Positions 34,021 to 45,358 of a stretch of 64,000 nucleotides of DNA are shown piece by piece (position 1 is the first letter of the stretch; the number at the start of each line of letters is the position of its first letter). Origin of the DNA: Nematopogon swammerdamellus (Eukaryota; Arthropoda; Insecta; Lepidoptera; Adelidae). The notes beneath the pieces were generated by a model. It was not told the origin of the DNA. It saw only the letters and a list, made by a program, of their open reading frames with translations, and did not search any database. A program made the translations under genes and the position numbers. The stretch spans positions 7,223,395 through 7,287,394 of the forward strand of contig OX336345.1 in NCBI GenBank assembly GCA_946902875.1, given 5' to 3'.

Positions 34021-36160
34021 GTTAAATCTGCAAAACACTTTTATGTGTGTATCCGATATTACCTATATAAAAGCCTTTGGCAACGGTGACAGATTTTTTA
34101 AAATACGAAACCCTATTTAAAACAATGTACCTATTCTACTAAATAGGTATAACATGTCAAATGTGAATTTCAAATAAGAAATTATTTGTTGAAAACAAAG
34201 AAAGCAAGTTTGTTTAAAATTCTTAACGAAGACACTATTTTTGCATTCCCACACTTATCACTCCAATGGTCCAGCTATTTTCTGATTTAATAACTTAGAC
34301 ACATAGCCTGAGGAAATGCAGGATTACGTTAAACTCAATAATTAGCTACATTCCTGCAGGCATTTTTCATTCCATAGCCAAAAAGTAACAAGTCTGCAGA
34401 TTATTTTATCAACCTTAAAGATATTGGAATACAGATCAAAATTTAATGCATCTCATCATTACTATAAGTAGCAATTATCTTATTTTCAACGATCTATTTA
34501 GAATTTTACTGCGAAATACATAAGGTTTACATTTCATTAAACATATTCAAGCGGATGACACATTGAGTGACACGCAATGCCTGTCACAGAAGACTTCAAA
34601 TAAACAAAAAAATATAAATCGATGCATGGAGAACTAATACTTGTTTTCAAGAGAAAACGTGAATGAATATTTAAACAGTAAGTGATAGGTACATACAGTT
34701 GGAAAGTCACCCTGCTAACTGAAATTGTTATTTAAATTTTTTTTTTTTATTTTTGTTATTTTAATGAATTACTTTACTAATTTAGCATTAATTTTTCGTA
34801 CATGCTCCTAGAATACCACGACGACCGGGTAAAATGTATGAGTTGGATTGAACAATTTTAATATTACCATTTTTATTATTTTAGAATGGAAAGATTTTTA
34901 AAGAAAAGTTATCAGTGTACTCTTTTATACATGTATACCTATAACAGTTATACATACATTCATTACTCCTCCTTCCAAAGGAGCAGACAGAAATATCATA
35001 TCTCCACTCTCCACGCGCCACAATTAAATAAAAGTTGAACTCATGCGAACAAACCATATACTCGCGATCTCAGAGTAAAATCACATCAGAGCAATCGATT
35101 TGACCGCGGACCGTTAGCTTCCGATGAAATCAATTCTCCCTGAAGCCGTCCAGACAATTAATCTTCGAAATTTGAAAACATCCAACGCACTCCGAGCCCG
35201 AGGGGCGGAGACAGATAAAATCTAGATGGTGAAAACGAATCGATAATACAAGACATGGTCATTTTAATTTTTAGCCTCGCGCGATGATAAAAATGATTTC
35301 TCACTGAACACACACAGATGTTTCGAGACAGTATCTCTCTTACTGAATTCTCGGAAGTTAAAATATGCATAAGCAATTCGCTCAAATGGTTTTTATTTAA
35401 TCAAATAAATGCATCTTCAACTGGTCTTTTGAATGGGTGTTAAAAACTTTTACTTCCTTGCAATGTATTAACTAATCTGTATATTTAAAAAAAAAAAACC
35501 TATGGAAATACTAAAGCGTATTTATAAGAAAAATTTTGTTCAATTGTTTTATTTTTAGGAAATTTATTAAACAGAAAGAGAACATAACAAATTTATACAC
35601 AGATAGAACTTACAATAAACATTAAATTAAAACTAAAACTAACCTAAAAATAAATTTCAAGCGATTTTGTAATGTTTAATTTATTTGTCTATTCATTTAA
35701 ATCACTACTTAGATAAGAATGTGCCCTTAAATGTATGTCATTAAATCAGTTACGTATATTTCTTACACAATCCATAAGACACGGAAGACATCAATCATAA
35801 ACTACAGCAGTTTTGTTCCGATTTCATTTAACAGCTCGATCCATCGTCGGGCGTGTGATGGGCATGCGCGACGCGTCGTTACTGCAACCTACAGCGGAGA
35901 CAGGCATCACTCAAAACTGTCACTCTGCAGCTAATATGCATCCAAAACATCTGTGGGACAAAGAATTTAAAATTATAGAAGAATAAATAAGATAGATAAG
36001 TACGATAGATAATGGAGGAGACTGAGAATAAAAAGGGGCAAATCCAAAAACAAAGTCAAATATTTCGATATCTGAAAGTCGAATTCTCATGAAATGTTTC
36101 ATTAATATAATGCTTCGCTACTGCTCTTTAATACGGTTGAAACCGAAATTAATAATACTC
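34021..36160. other. Long AT-rich stretch, nothing recognised
   Basis: No frame with a motif. 35580-35660 resembles the A/C-rich sequence at 15360-15480. 35830-35900 is a mild GC patch. Confidence 0.4.
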
Positions 36161-36244
36161 ATTAACAGTACTGAAGACTTCATAAGTCGACGTTTCGCCC
36201 GCTTATGTCGACTTATGTAAGTCTTCAGTACCTACCACTGTTAA
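36161..36244. repeat. Foldback hairpin, 24-bp arms with one bulge
   Basis: GTACTGAAGACTT-CATAAGTCGAC (36168-36191) pairs with GTCGACTTATG-T-AAGTCTTCAGTAC (36207-36231). Weaker pairing continues to ATTAACAGT at both outer ends. Confidence 0.8.
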
Positions 36245-36650
36245 TACGTAAAAATTTAAAATGAGTATAATTAACAAGAGGGTAAACTTAAAAACAAATA
36301 ATAAAACATAAAGGCCTTTCACTAAAACAGTGTTTATCTATTTCTGAGAATTTAGTCAAAACAGATTTGTTCCTTTTTGTTCTCAATCTCCTCTTGGGGC
36401 GATCAAGCATAGGCGGTCGCGCACTTTACGCTCAGATTTGTCCGCCTTCAAACCGAACTGGCAACTCCTCAGAGGTGAAATTTACTGCACCAAAGGTTCC
36501 GTCGTCGAGCACAGCCACCCAGTTCGGGAGCAATGCTGCCGTCGTTTACTCCCTGGTCATGGTTGTCTTTTTTTTATCGTTCTAGGTTGTCTAGTCTGCC
36601 CGTCTTAAATACGTACATCAATATTTTCTTCCAGTATATTTCTCTAAGTT
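36245..36650. other. No gene; possible SINE debris
   Basis: 36400-36545 is GC-richer and contains CGAGCACAGCCACCCAG, the reverse of a motif in the SINE tail at 39138-39212. A third SINE family is possible. Confidence 0.35.
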
Positions 36651-36928
36651 TATTTTTATGGAATCTGTCACGATTGGCTACATCACCTGCAACATCCGTG
36701 ATGTCAGCCCATAACACCGGGTGAATTAGGTGCCATGTCAGTGCTTCCCTTCGGTCGTGCCGGGTACACTGAAAAAACACAAACTATTTACATAGCCGTT
36801 TCGACCGGCGTTTCATTCAGTGCGGTGGTACCAACCCGGGCGGGTTGAACCCTACCACCTAGTAAGGTAAGAAGGGAAGGGACCAACAGTTTTACGTGGA
36901 ATCCGAACCACGGTCAGCCTCCAACGGT
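36651..36928 (-). repeat. SINE-A copy lacking the tRNA/5S head
   Basis: T-rich tail end at 36651, full body, through the B-box region AATCCGAACCACGGTC and ending at GCCTCCAACGG. Confidence 0.85.
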
Positions 36929-36929
36929 A

Positions 36930-37130
36930 AGTTATTGGTTTTTGTTAAGTTATTCCTCGTCGTAGTCTTCCCAGTGTCTTCCATCTTGGTCCTGCATACA
37001 TGGTGCACTGGCAGACAAAGTGAGCGTTGCTTTCAACTTCTCCACATTGAGCACATAGTGGGTCGCCACTAAGACCCATTATGTAAAGATGTCTTTTGAG
37101 ATTGTTGATAAATTCTACTACATACACTCT
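36930..37130 (-). pseudogene. LINE fragment, C-terminal Cys-His segment
   Basis: The minus strand encodes LKRHLYIMGLSGDPLCAQCG, then EVESNAHFVCQC. The L..HLYxMGL...PxCxxCG...E...H.xCxC pattern is the usual end of LINE proteins after the RNase H or RT domain in R1/Jockey-type elements. It is interrupted on its upstream side by repeat X and on its downstream side by SINE-A. Confidence 0.6.
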
Positions 37131-37452
37131 TACCGTGTGGGGCCGGTACTTAAAAAGAATAGCCTTACTGCATCTCTCCCAGTGCATGTCGTAAAAGGCG
37201 ACTAAGGGATAAGGACAAGATGCCGTGCTAAAGGGCGATAGGATAGCCACCTCTCACCTTGGCACGTTCCTTCCACCGAGTCGCGCAGCAGGTGGGTCTT
37301 CTTGCCTTACTTGCTGCTTGATAGTTATCTTGTTCTAATACTTTGCTAAGCGTGGTGGTCGGTGTTGTGCTGCAATTTACAAGAGTACTTACAGCACAAC
37401 ACCGATTCGATTACTCTGCTTACCCCTATTGTCGGGATACAGCGTATGGTAT
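37131..37452 (+). repeat. Repeat X, most complete copy
   Basis: Starts TACCGTGTGGGGCCGGTACT. It runs through CGACTAAGGGATAAGGACAA, AGCAGGTGGGTCTTCTTGCC and an imperfect hairpin (GGTGTTGTGCTGCAATTTAC / ACAGCACAACACC), and ends GGGATACAGCGTATGGTATG(TATG)n. The microsatellite end makes me treat this as the sense strand of a SINE-like element. Its minus strand yields spurious frames in several copies. Confidence 0.75.
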
Positions 37453-37463
37453 GTATGTATATA

Positions 37464-37983
37464 CATTCTGTCAACAAAGTACCGGGAATTATTAAATAAA
37501 AAATTCAATTTTCGTTTAAACATCAATATTTATTTTATCACCTTCAAAATAGTCCCCATTCGATGCAACACACATGCACATAGAAGTGGTCGAAGGTCGT
37601 CCGGAACGAGGGTTGTCTTCGACGATCTCTCGGCTCTCCTTGAATACTTTGTACCACTCGTAGGCTCGTGTTTTGGATAAAACTGATTCACCATAAGCCT
37701 TTTCTAACATTTTTAGGGAGTCGACACACGAAAATCCGTTCGCAACACAAAATTTAAGGCAAACTCGTTGTTCAATAATTTGCTTCATTGCGAAAATCGT
37801 GACGCACTATAAAGGTGTTCTAATTCAATTTGCCGTTATATTCAAATTATTTGACAGATCGCGCGCATTTTAGGCATAGTAACTAAGGACAGTGCTACCA
37901 ACTTTACAAAATTTAAATATTTATTTAATCATTATCACATGATTTTTAAATCATAAATTCCCGGTACTTTTTTGACAGAGCAG
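37464..37983 (-). mobile_element. Internally deleted mariner-like element, 520 bp
   Basis: Inverted ends are CTGTCAACAAAGTACCGGGA (from 37468) and, reversed from the right, CTGTCAAAAAAGTACCGGGA. Both sit a few bases inside flanking TA dinucleotides (37462-37463 and 37984-37985), the mariner target. Inside, only the two ends of a transposase remain in one frame. It could move only if a related transposase acted on its ends. Confidence 0.8.
37516..37788 (-). pseudogene. Mariner transposase remnant, N- and C-termini fused
   Basis: A 90-codon frame. Residues 1-70 begin MKQIIEQRVCLKFC and carry the helix-turn-helix region KTRAYEWYKVFKES and the VEDNPRSGRPS linker typical of mariner transposases. 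Directly after STTS the frame continues with CVASNGDYFEGDKINIDV, the usual C-terminal end of the same proteins. The whole catalytic domain (normally about 250 residues with DD34D) is missing. The frame stays open, so a short DNA-binding-only protein is conceivable but there is no sign it is made. Confidence 0.8.
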
Positions 37984-38034
37984 TATGTATACACTATTAA
38001 TAAATGTATTTCGTATTATCTATTATACAGTTAG

Positions 38035-38230
38035 TAGATAGATATGTAGATAGAAAATGCTTTATTGCTCCAGTAAACAATAAACAGTAACAAGTACATT
38101 AGACTATTTACATAAGGTGCAAAGGCTTATTTATCCCTTACAGAGATTTCTTACAGCCAACCGTTGGATGTTTGAGATTTTAGTAAGCTAGAAAGACATG
38201 AAATATCCGGACTAGTAACGTAAGATAATT
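38035..38230 (-). repeat. LINE-4 3' tail
   Basis: GTAGATAGAAAATGCTTTAT, AAGGTGCAAAGGCTTATTTA, TTACAGCCAACCGTTGGATG. Confidence 0.65.
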
Positions 38231-38589
38231 TTCTTCCAGTTAACAATTGCATGTCAAGTATGCACGAGTGAATGCAAATGCAAGTTACATAAATTCATAT
38301 TAGATAGAAGTAAGTGTACTTTGTTTATAGCCCCAGAATGCTATAGCGCAGCTTATTCAGCGTGGGCGACGACGGCTGTGACTAATTATCGTGGTCGGGG
38401 CAGCTTTGTAACTAAACCAAGCCGACATCAATCAAGAGACCATACCATACCTACTTACTACACATGAGAACATTAGACGTGCATCGTGCCCTCGGGTTAG
38501 ACCATGCGTTTGAGCCTTTTACACGATCAAATCCCATCAACTTCTTCAAATAAAAATATTCATATTTTTTTTTTATAGAAAGCGCGAAT
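38231..38589. other. No gene recognised
   Basis: 38335-38510 is average GC without motif. Confidence 0.3.
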
Positions 38590-38770
38590 TTTTTTATTGA
38601 TGTTTTTATTGCTCGGCTACTTATGGTGTCTAACGACGCCCATAGACATTCGGTCGTACGCGCGGGTGGCGAATGCAATACCGGCCTGACAGGTGCCTAT
38701 TCACGCCTCTCTTGAAGGACCCGTTAATATACTTGGGAGGGAATTATTGATTTTCTTAATAATTTCTTCT
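38590..38770 (-). repeat. Repeat D copy
   Basis: CTACTTATGGTGTCTAACGA, CGCCCATAGACATTCGGTCG, GACAGGTGCCTATTCACGCC, ACTTGGGAGGGAATTATTG. The longest of three copies, probably a LINE 3' region. Confidence 0.5.
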
Positions 38771-39137
38771 TTTTTTAAACCTAATTTATGGTTGCTTGTA
38801 CAAAAACAAAAACAAATCAGAGATTTAAAAGAGAGTGAATGTTAGTATGTAATAAAAAATTACGCTAGCCCATGTCCCAGGCTTCTCTATTCATCAGTAG
38901 AACATTTTTTTTAACAAATAGTTACAGTTAGGTATTTTGAAAAAATCTCACCCCTCGCTTTGAAGGTTCCCACCCTCGATTTGGGAATTCCAAATGTCGC
39001 CCTCTAACGTATGATTGATCACAGTGTCACAATGTTTGACGTGTCTTCTCAGTTCCTATCTCGGCTCTTGGTACAATCAATGCTACGTGTGAAACATAAT
39101 ATTATAACTGTGAAGTGGCAATTTTTCGGGGTAAATT
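38771..39137. other. No gene recognised
   Basis: AT-rich, no repeat match. Confidence 0.3.
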
Positions 39138-39212
39138 ATTGTTTTTTTTTATTGCTGCCGATCTGGGTGGCTGTGCTCGAGGTCGGAGCCACAGGAGCAG
39201 CCTATCCTACTA
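39138..39212 (-). repeat. SINE tail fragment (third type)
   Basis: T run followed by GATCTGGGTGGCTGTGCTCG. Similar T run plus GGTGGCTGTGC-type pieces lie at 52510 and 61913. Related to the SINE-B tail but distinct. Confidence 0.45.
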
Positions 39213-39508
39213 TCCTACTAATAATATAAACGCGAAAGTTTGTGAGGACCTTTGTTCCTCTTTCACGCAAAAACTACTGAACGGATTTTGATGAGACTTT
39301 ACAGTACTATAGTTTATACATCATAATAACATATAGGCTATATTATAACATCACGCTAAATAGCCTTAGGGCTCAGCAGTATCAAATAAAGTGTGTATGG
39401 ACGGGAAAGAGAGAATATAAAAGACAAGAAAAACAAAAGCCTATCAATGTTTCGAATTCTGTTCTTTTTTTTTAAATCCACGCAGATGACGTCGCGGGCG
39501 AAAGCTAG
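39213..39508 (+). mobile_element. Mini-Helitron, 296 bp
   Basis: Starts TCCTACTAATAATATAAACG after an A, and continues with CTTTCACGCAAAAACTACTG and GAACGGATTTTGATGAGAC. It ends GTCGCGGGCGAAAGCTAG before a T. The 5' TC, 3' CTAG and A/T insertion site are Helitron hallmarks, as is the lack of inverted ends. No Rep/helicase is present, so it is non-autonomous. A 70-codon frame over its 3' half is chance. Confidence 0.75.
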
Positions 39509-40352
39509 TTTCACATATTGTAATGGTACATACATTGTATCTGATCATCGCGATATTTGTCAGATTCCATTAGTGAAAAGTGAAGTGAGTATGAAAAACG
39601 GTTGAGCCGTTTTCGAGTTTACCTGTTACAGGCTGATAGAATGTTAACACTAAAGGTGGTCCCTTCTAGCTGACGTGGTCGTGATTTTTAGTTTTATTTT
39701 TATTTTTGGACAACAAAGTAAACACAATTACAATATTGTGTTTGTTTTACAACATAAAAAAAAAAATTACGAAAACAAAAAAATTATAAAAATTAAATGA
39801 AAACCTTAAAACACTCAAAACATTTACAAAAGGCGAGTTTAATGCCTATAGGCATTATCTGCCAGTCATTTCTGTGATTGTGGGTCAGGTTGATAAGTAG
39901 AATAATAATATTGTAACTATATATTTAAAACATAAAAATAAATACATTTAATACGTACAAACTTATTACACATAATATACAAAAATGCAATTTCTAAGGG
40001 CCAAAAAAACAATTATTATTGTTTTCTCTGAATAAAGCCAAAATGGGTATAATTAGAAGTTCTAATGTACTGAAGTCTCCATATAAACTAAAACATAAAC
40101 GCTGAAAATAATTTCTCAGCTACTTCGGAATGCTGTGACAAATGTTCAATTTTATACAAATCGATGAAGCGCGTCAAAAATGCTCTCCTTTTGTTTTCAT
40201 TAAAATTGTTCGCGTTCCAGAAACTAATTAGTTATGTGTCGTTAAAATATTTTAGGGAGATTTTGATTAATGACTGGGTACACATTTTTCTATAACCACT
40301 CGTAAATATTATACTATTTCCATACTTAGCCGTTTCAATCGACATTTCGTTC
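39509..40352. other. No gene; probable LINE tail at 39690-39900
   Basis: GCGAGTTTAATGCC and GCATTATCTGCCAGTCAT at 39834-39871, preceded by T/A-rich sequence, look like a reversed LINE 3' end I have seen in Lepidoptera. The rest is AT-rich. Confidence 0.4.
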
Positions 40353-40550
40353 GATAGATAGATAGAAATGCTTTATTGTTCGAAAACATTTAACTGTAAC
40401 AAACGATAAGTAATTTACATGAGGGGCATAGGCGGACTTATCCCTTACAGGGATTTCTCCCAGTCAACCTTTGGGTGTTTGAGAGTCGTATGTTGTGAGA
40501 TATAAGTAGGTAGTAGCAAAAGACTTGAGTGTGGGAATGTAAAATATAAT
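40353..40550 (-). repeat. LINE-4 3' tail
   Basis: (GATA)n, GAAATGCTTTATTGTTCG, GAGGGGCATAGGCGGACTTA, CCAGTCAACCTTTGGGTGTT, AAGACTTGAGTGTGGGAATG. Confidence 0.7.
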
Positions 40551-40778
40551 ATATGGAAAATAACTATGATAAACTATAATATACACTACATATAAGTACA
40601 TACTAGGTAATTAAGCGTAGAAATCGCAAATTATAAATTAAATTAAATACATAAAACTATAAATACACATGAATTACAGTTTATATAATACATACTACCT
40701 AAATATATACATCAATACTTGTCCATTCAGAATTAAAGGATTTTTTAGCTATTGACTTCACACTGTAGTAGGTAGTTC

Positions 40779-40836
40779 ACCACCTAGTAAGGTAAGAAGG
40801 GAAGGTACTTACCTAAAGTTTTACGTGGAATCTGAA
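40779..40836 (-). repeat. SINE-A short fragment
   Basis: CACCACCTAGTAAGGTAAGA, then TTTTACGTGGAATCTGAA. Central block only. Confidence 0.75.
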
Positions 40837-40975
40837 TTTATAAATGCGCTTACATTTGATATTGTTAGAAATAAAAGAAATTACAGATTTTCGATATCCT
40901 AGCCCGTTACGCTAACTTTCAGTATACGTTTAAAAATAACAAAGAAATAATTACGCAGACGAACAATCCATACTA

Positions 40976-42429
40976 TCCATACTAATATTATAAATTCGAA
41001 AGTAAATCTGTTGTCTGTCTGTCTGTCTGTGACCTTTTCACGCCTAAACCGCTGAACAGATTTCGATAAAATATTGCATGGAGATTAATTGCATCCTGAG
41101 GAAGGACATAGGCTACCTTTTGTCTCAAAAAACAACCCCTAAGGGGGTGAAATGGAAGGGGGGGGGGGAGGGGTGAAAGTTTGTATAGGAGTATCGGTTT
41201 TTTTAAAGGAAGGAACTTGAAAATCATAATTCTAGCTACTCATCATAAATACATAATTGTTTCAGGGATTTACCATTAAAAGGGGGGGGGGGGGGGGGGT
41301 AATTTGGGGTGACAGTGGCCTTGCCCTTAGTTATGTTCTTTCGTTACTTAGTTACTTACTTTTTCGCGAACGTTTATCGTCTTCCTGAACGCAGCTCGGC
41401 CTTCGACCTCGCCCTTAATTACTTACTTTCTTAGAGATGGTTTATTGTATTCCAGAAAGCAGCTTAGCCTGAAGCCTCGCCGTTAGTTACTTACTTTATT
41501 TAAAAGGTTTATCGTTTACCTAAACGCAGCTCGGCCTTCGGCCTCGCCCAGAGTTACTTACTTTAATCGAGAAGGTTTTTCCTCTTCCTGAACGCAGCTC
41601 GGCCTTCGGCCTCGCCCTCAGTTAATTACTTTCTTCGAGAAGGTTCATCCTCTTCCTGAACGCAGCTCGGCCTTCGGCTTCGCCCGTAGTTACTTACTTT
41701 CTTCGAGAAAGTTTATAGTCTTCCTGAACACAGCTCGACCTTCGGCCTCGCCCTTAGTTTCCTACTATGTTCGAGAAGGTTTATGGTTTTCCTGAACGCA
41801 GCTCGGCCTTCGGCCTCGCCCTTAGTTACTTACTTTCTTCGAGAAGGTTTATAGTCTTCCTGAATGCAGCTCGACCTTCGGCCTCGCCCTCGGTTGCTTA
41901 CTTTCTTCGAGAAGGTTTATGGTCTTCCTGAATGTAGCTCGGCCTTCGTCCTCGCCCTTAATTACTTACTTTCTTAGATAAGGTTTGTCGTCTTCCTGAA
42001 CGCAGCTCGGCCTTCGGCCTCGCCCTCAGTTACTTATTGTCTTCGAGAAGGTTTATGGTCTTCCTGAACGCAGCTCGGCCTTCGGCCTCGCCCTTAATTA
42101 CTTACTTTCTTAGAGATAGTTTATCGTCTTCCTGAACGCAGCTCGGCCTTCGGCCTCGCCCTCAGTTACTTACTTTCTTCGAGAAGGTTTATAGTCTTCC
42201 TGAACGCAACTCGGCCTTTGGCCTCGCCCTTTGTTACTTACTTTCTTCGAAAAAGTTTATAGTCTTCCTGAACGCAGCTCGGCCTACGGCCTCGCCCTTT
42301 GTTATTTACTTTCTTAGAGATGGTTTATCGACTTCCTGAACGCAGCTCGGTCTTCGGCCTCGCCCATAGTTACTTACTATCTTCTTTGAAATACGAATTT
42401 TACGCGAGCGGAGCCGCGGGCTCAGCTAG
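40976..42429 (+). mobile_element. Helitron, 1454 bp, carrying a 68-bp minisatellite
   Basis: Starts TCCATACTAATATTATAAAT after A, then a GTCTGTCTGTCTG run and TTTTCACGCCTAAACCGC. It ends GCGAGCGGAGCCGCGGGCTC AGCTAG before T. Almost all of its interior from about 41320 is a tandem repeat, and a run of 18 G lies at 41282-41299. No replication protein is encoded. It is the same family as 39213 and 59434 but about five times longer because of the array. Confidence 0.75.
41325..42392 (+). repeat. Minisatellite, 68-bp unit, about 16 copies
   Basis: Each unit contains TTACTTACTTTCTTCGAGAA, GGTTTATAGTCTTCCTGAAC and GCAGCTCGGCCTTCGGCCTC followed by GCCC. Successive GCAGCTCGGCC landmarks fall about 68 bp apart. 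GGCC-TTC-GGCC inside each unit can pair with itself. Single or paired units also occur at 14215, 17336 and 56440. Confidence 0.9.
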
Positions 42430-42454
42430 TACGATATAAATACACACTTGGAAC

Positions 42455-42565
42455 ATTTTAAAATCGTGGTTTGGCGAAGAGTGGTGTTATTGGCTATACC
42501 TGATCATCATCCAATGTAATCTTGATCACAAACACCTGCGCCAGTTATCGCTAATAAAAACATTT
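42455..42565. repeat. Repeat E, related to 30936-31130
   Basis: GTGGTGTTATTGGCTATACC and nearby CGCCAGTTATCGCTAATAAA line up loosely with 31010-31090. Starts about 25 bp beyond the Helitron. Confidence 0.4.
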
Positions 42566-42929
42566 TAAATTAAACTACCTTCACAAAACTACATACATTG
42601 CGTATTTGAATCCTTCCATATCCTTACTTCAATTTAACAGCTGCGATGACTTCCTACTACTTTTGTCAGAGACGTTGTAGGTACTTACTCTCTCGAAGGA
42701 CTTTATTGACTTTGACTATATTTAATTGAACTGCAATTTGTCTACCGGCTGCAACAGAAGTTGCCTTTACGACTGCAACTGTGGAGCAGAACTCAAAGAG
42801 TGCTACTGTCGTAATTAACTAATTCGTCGGTGCGAAACAGAGGCATCAAAGAGATACATACCTGGAAAAGTCATCACCATGTCGAGCAGGCGAAATAAAT
42901 GTACAAAGATAAAATTACTAATATTACTA
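42566..42929. other. No gene recognised
   Basis: No frame or repeat identified. Confidence 0.3.
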
Positions 42930-43115
42930 TAGATGCCCTAGGCGCACGTATCCAGACCAGATCGAGCATGTCCTCACATAGGGTCAATTACCAGTAACCG
43001 ACAAGCGTGTATGATGAACATGACGAGACTGGAAGAGGCGAGAGGCGTGTCAGGATCGTGGCACGTGGAGATCCGTTGTCTCTGCCTAGCCCAATAGGAA
43101 ATAAGCGTGCCGTTA
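42930..43115 (+). pseudogene. LINE-2 C-terminal fragment
   Basis: CCTAGGCGCACGTATCCAGA, GACTGGAAGAGGCGAGAGG, GGATCGTGGCACGTGGAGAT correspond to 60425-60575 (RRTYLDQI ... CQDRGT). Small deletions break the frame. Confidence 0.65.
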
Positions 43116-43848
43116 TGTATGTAAGCGTGTCTTTCTCTGTCAAACTTAATGATAGCTCTAAACATGCTATGAATAGTTATTATTTTATTAAACCAGTATG
43201 GATATCTTTGACGAGGGACTCGAAACAGCCAAATCAAACTCACCTAGGCACTATTAAGGTATTCTATGTCGAGGCCCAAAACCAGTATCTAGTTGCTGAC
43301 TGTTGTATCGCTGTCCAACTTGTTAATACGACGACGTTTGAAGACGATTGATAAGTTGAAAGTAAAAATATGCCGCCCAAGCAGGAGGCAATTACCATTC
43401 ATAGTGCATATTGAGTGTGTATAAAAACAAATAAATAAAATACAATACTTGTTTCTGTAAATTTTTCCGTACGGCACAATCTTCTGTCTGGTGCAAATGG
43501 TATGCAATGGTGAGCAAATGGTGCAATGGTGTGCGTGCCGACCAAATATTGGTAACAAGGTAAAATGCATGCAATGTACGATAATGCCGTTTGTGGGTAT
43601 TTATTTCTTTGGCGGGTGTGGAGTAATTAGTTCAAACGGGAAGTGCGAGCTTCCTTTGACGACTCATCGCCGCCGCTTCTACAAGCAGTAGGAAAGAATT
43701 TTAAAGATATGAATATTACAACTTTTTCAACGTGGCAGATGTTTATATTATAAGGGCGTATGAAAACTTACATTAGACTGTGCCGTTTTATCGAAATAAT
43801 TATAAGTAGCAAAGAGCTATGTTTTATTATGTTAATGTGGATATTTAA
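43116..43848. other. No gene; diverged repeat at 43525-43690
   Basis: 43525-43690 resembles 9795-9975 (GCCGACCAAATAT, TTTCTTTGGCGGGTGTGG). 43488-43530 repeats GCAAATGGT/GCAATGGTG four times. Confidence 0.4.
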
Positions 43849-44118
43849 GTTTCCGTACACCGTGCGGAAGCCTATTAGTAAGCCTACGCCGCCGTCTGTC
43901 TGTCTGTCTGTCTGTCCTACTGCTGTAGCTTTGGAACCGTAATAGCTAGCCTGTTGAAATTTTCACAGAATATGTGTTATTTGTTATTGTGGATATAACA
44001 AAAAATAATAAAAAAAATTTTAGTAAAAGAAATAAGGCACGCAATAAACGTGATTTTTCAAGTTTTTTTTTTTGTGGAATCCTCGGTGCACTAGTCCGAC
44101 TCGCACTTGGCTGGTTTT
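43849..44118 (-). repeat. Repeat C copy
   Basis: AAGTTTCCGTACACCGTGCGG, (GTCT)n, GTTGAAATTTTCACAGAATA, GACTCGCACTTGGCTGG. Confidence 0.8.
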
Positions 44119-44277
44119 TGTGCCGCTAGCGGAGCGCGCTCCGCTGTCGCTTGGTGCGGTCTCAGCATTACAGTAATTTCCTTTGACAATCGTTTGTATT
44201 CACTTGATGGCGTTAGTTCTAAAATAACGCCTCAATTTTTTGTTCAAGTGTACACATTTGCTTATTCTTTCTGACCG

Positions 44278-44599
44278 TTTTTTTTATGGATACTGACACG
44301 GTTGGCTACATCACCTACAACATCCGTGATGTAAGCCCATAACACCGGGTGAACTTGGTGCCACGTCAGTGCTTCCCTTCGGTCGTGCCGGCTACACTGA
44401 ACTGGACGGAAAACACAAACTATTTACATAACCGTTTCGACCGACCTTTCATTCAGTGCGGTGGTACCAACCCGGGCGGGTTAAACCCTACCACCTAGTA
44501 ATATAAGAAGGGAGTCATATCCCTTAGTCGCCTTTTACGACATACACGGGGAGAGATGCAGTGGGGCTATTCTTTTAAAGTACCGGCCCCACACGGTAC
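44278..44599 (-). repeat. Chimeric SINE: repeat X head fused to SINE-A body (copy 2)
   Basis: From 44599 on the minus strand: GTACCGTGTGGGGCCGGTAC (repeat X start), then GCGACTAAGGGATATGACTC joining CCTTCTTATATTACTAGG (SINE-A). It runs to a poly(A) tail at 44278. Nearly identical to copy 1 at 28398. Confidence 0.85.
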
Positions 44600-45246
44600 A
44601 TTGCACGGTTGCTCTACATAGCAGGTACTAATGCACATTTACAAAAGTTATATTTATTATAGAGTTATAGTTATATTTTCTTAGCCTCAATCTCGACCAC
44701 ACATGCGGTTTATCTTTGATCTAAATAAGGACATATGCGCTCGCAGCTAAACTTCCGGAAACGCCCACTTTCCATCTGAGATCAAGAGAGCACGAACTTG
44801 TGGCGTAATAACTGTCGGCGTTGTTGGACTCCGCGTCCATTTTCCGTACGTATTGCAATAAATGTAGAATGTTCAGTAGTCCAAGCTTAGCTACCAATGG
44901 GAAGTACTAACATGTCAACTAGTTCGCACGGGAACAAGATGTAATGAGCTGAGAACAAGCAAAAAAAACGCCAACGAGCCAGATGGAAGGATAGACGGAC
45001 GGACGGACAGACAGACAGTAGGTAGGCCTCCGTACGCGATACGGAAACCGAATTGTTTTTCTATTGTATGAGTTTACCTGTGATTGTGCCTACGCATATA
45101 ATAAAAATATATAAAAAATTTGCAATAATTTGTATAAATAATAAATAAAACAATTAATAATAATTATCTTAAAAATAATAATATTGATCTTAGAGCATAT
45201 TACTTACCTAACTAAAAGGGTTTAAGTTTAATTCTCAATTCAAATA
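44600..45246. other. No gene; repeat C fragment at 44965-45060
   Basis: GACGGACGGACGGACAGACA and CCGTACGCGATACGGAAACC mark a short plus-strand repeat C end. The rest is AT-rich. Confidence 0.5.
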
Positions 45247-45358
45247 TTTTTTTTTTCTTTTATGGAAACTGCCACGGTTGACTACATCACCTACAACATC
45301 CGCGATGTCAGCCCATAACACCTTGGTGCCATGTCAATACTTCCCTTGGATCGTGTCG
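45247..45358 (-). repeat. SINE-A tail fragment
   Basis: T run, TATGGAAACTGCCACGGTTG, CGATGTCAGCCCATAACACC, then truncated at GATCGTGTCG. Confidence 0.8.

Noticed and set aside
36945..37250. 101-codon minus frame as a zinc-finger gene
   Set aside because: The Cys-His part is the C-terminal end of a LINE protein, and the N-terminal part is antisense repeat X.
41325..42392. Possible CRISPR-like array of regular repeats
   Set aside because: Units are contiguous 68-bp tandem repeats without unique spacers, inside a Helitron in a eukaryotic genome.
44128..44145. 18-bp perfect palindrome AGCGGAGCGCGCTCCGCT
   Set aside because: Short, GC-driven and single. No sign of function or family.
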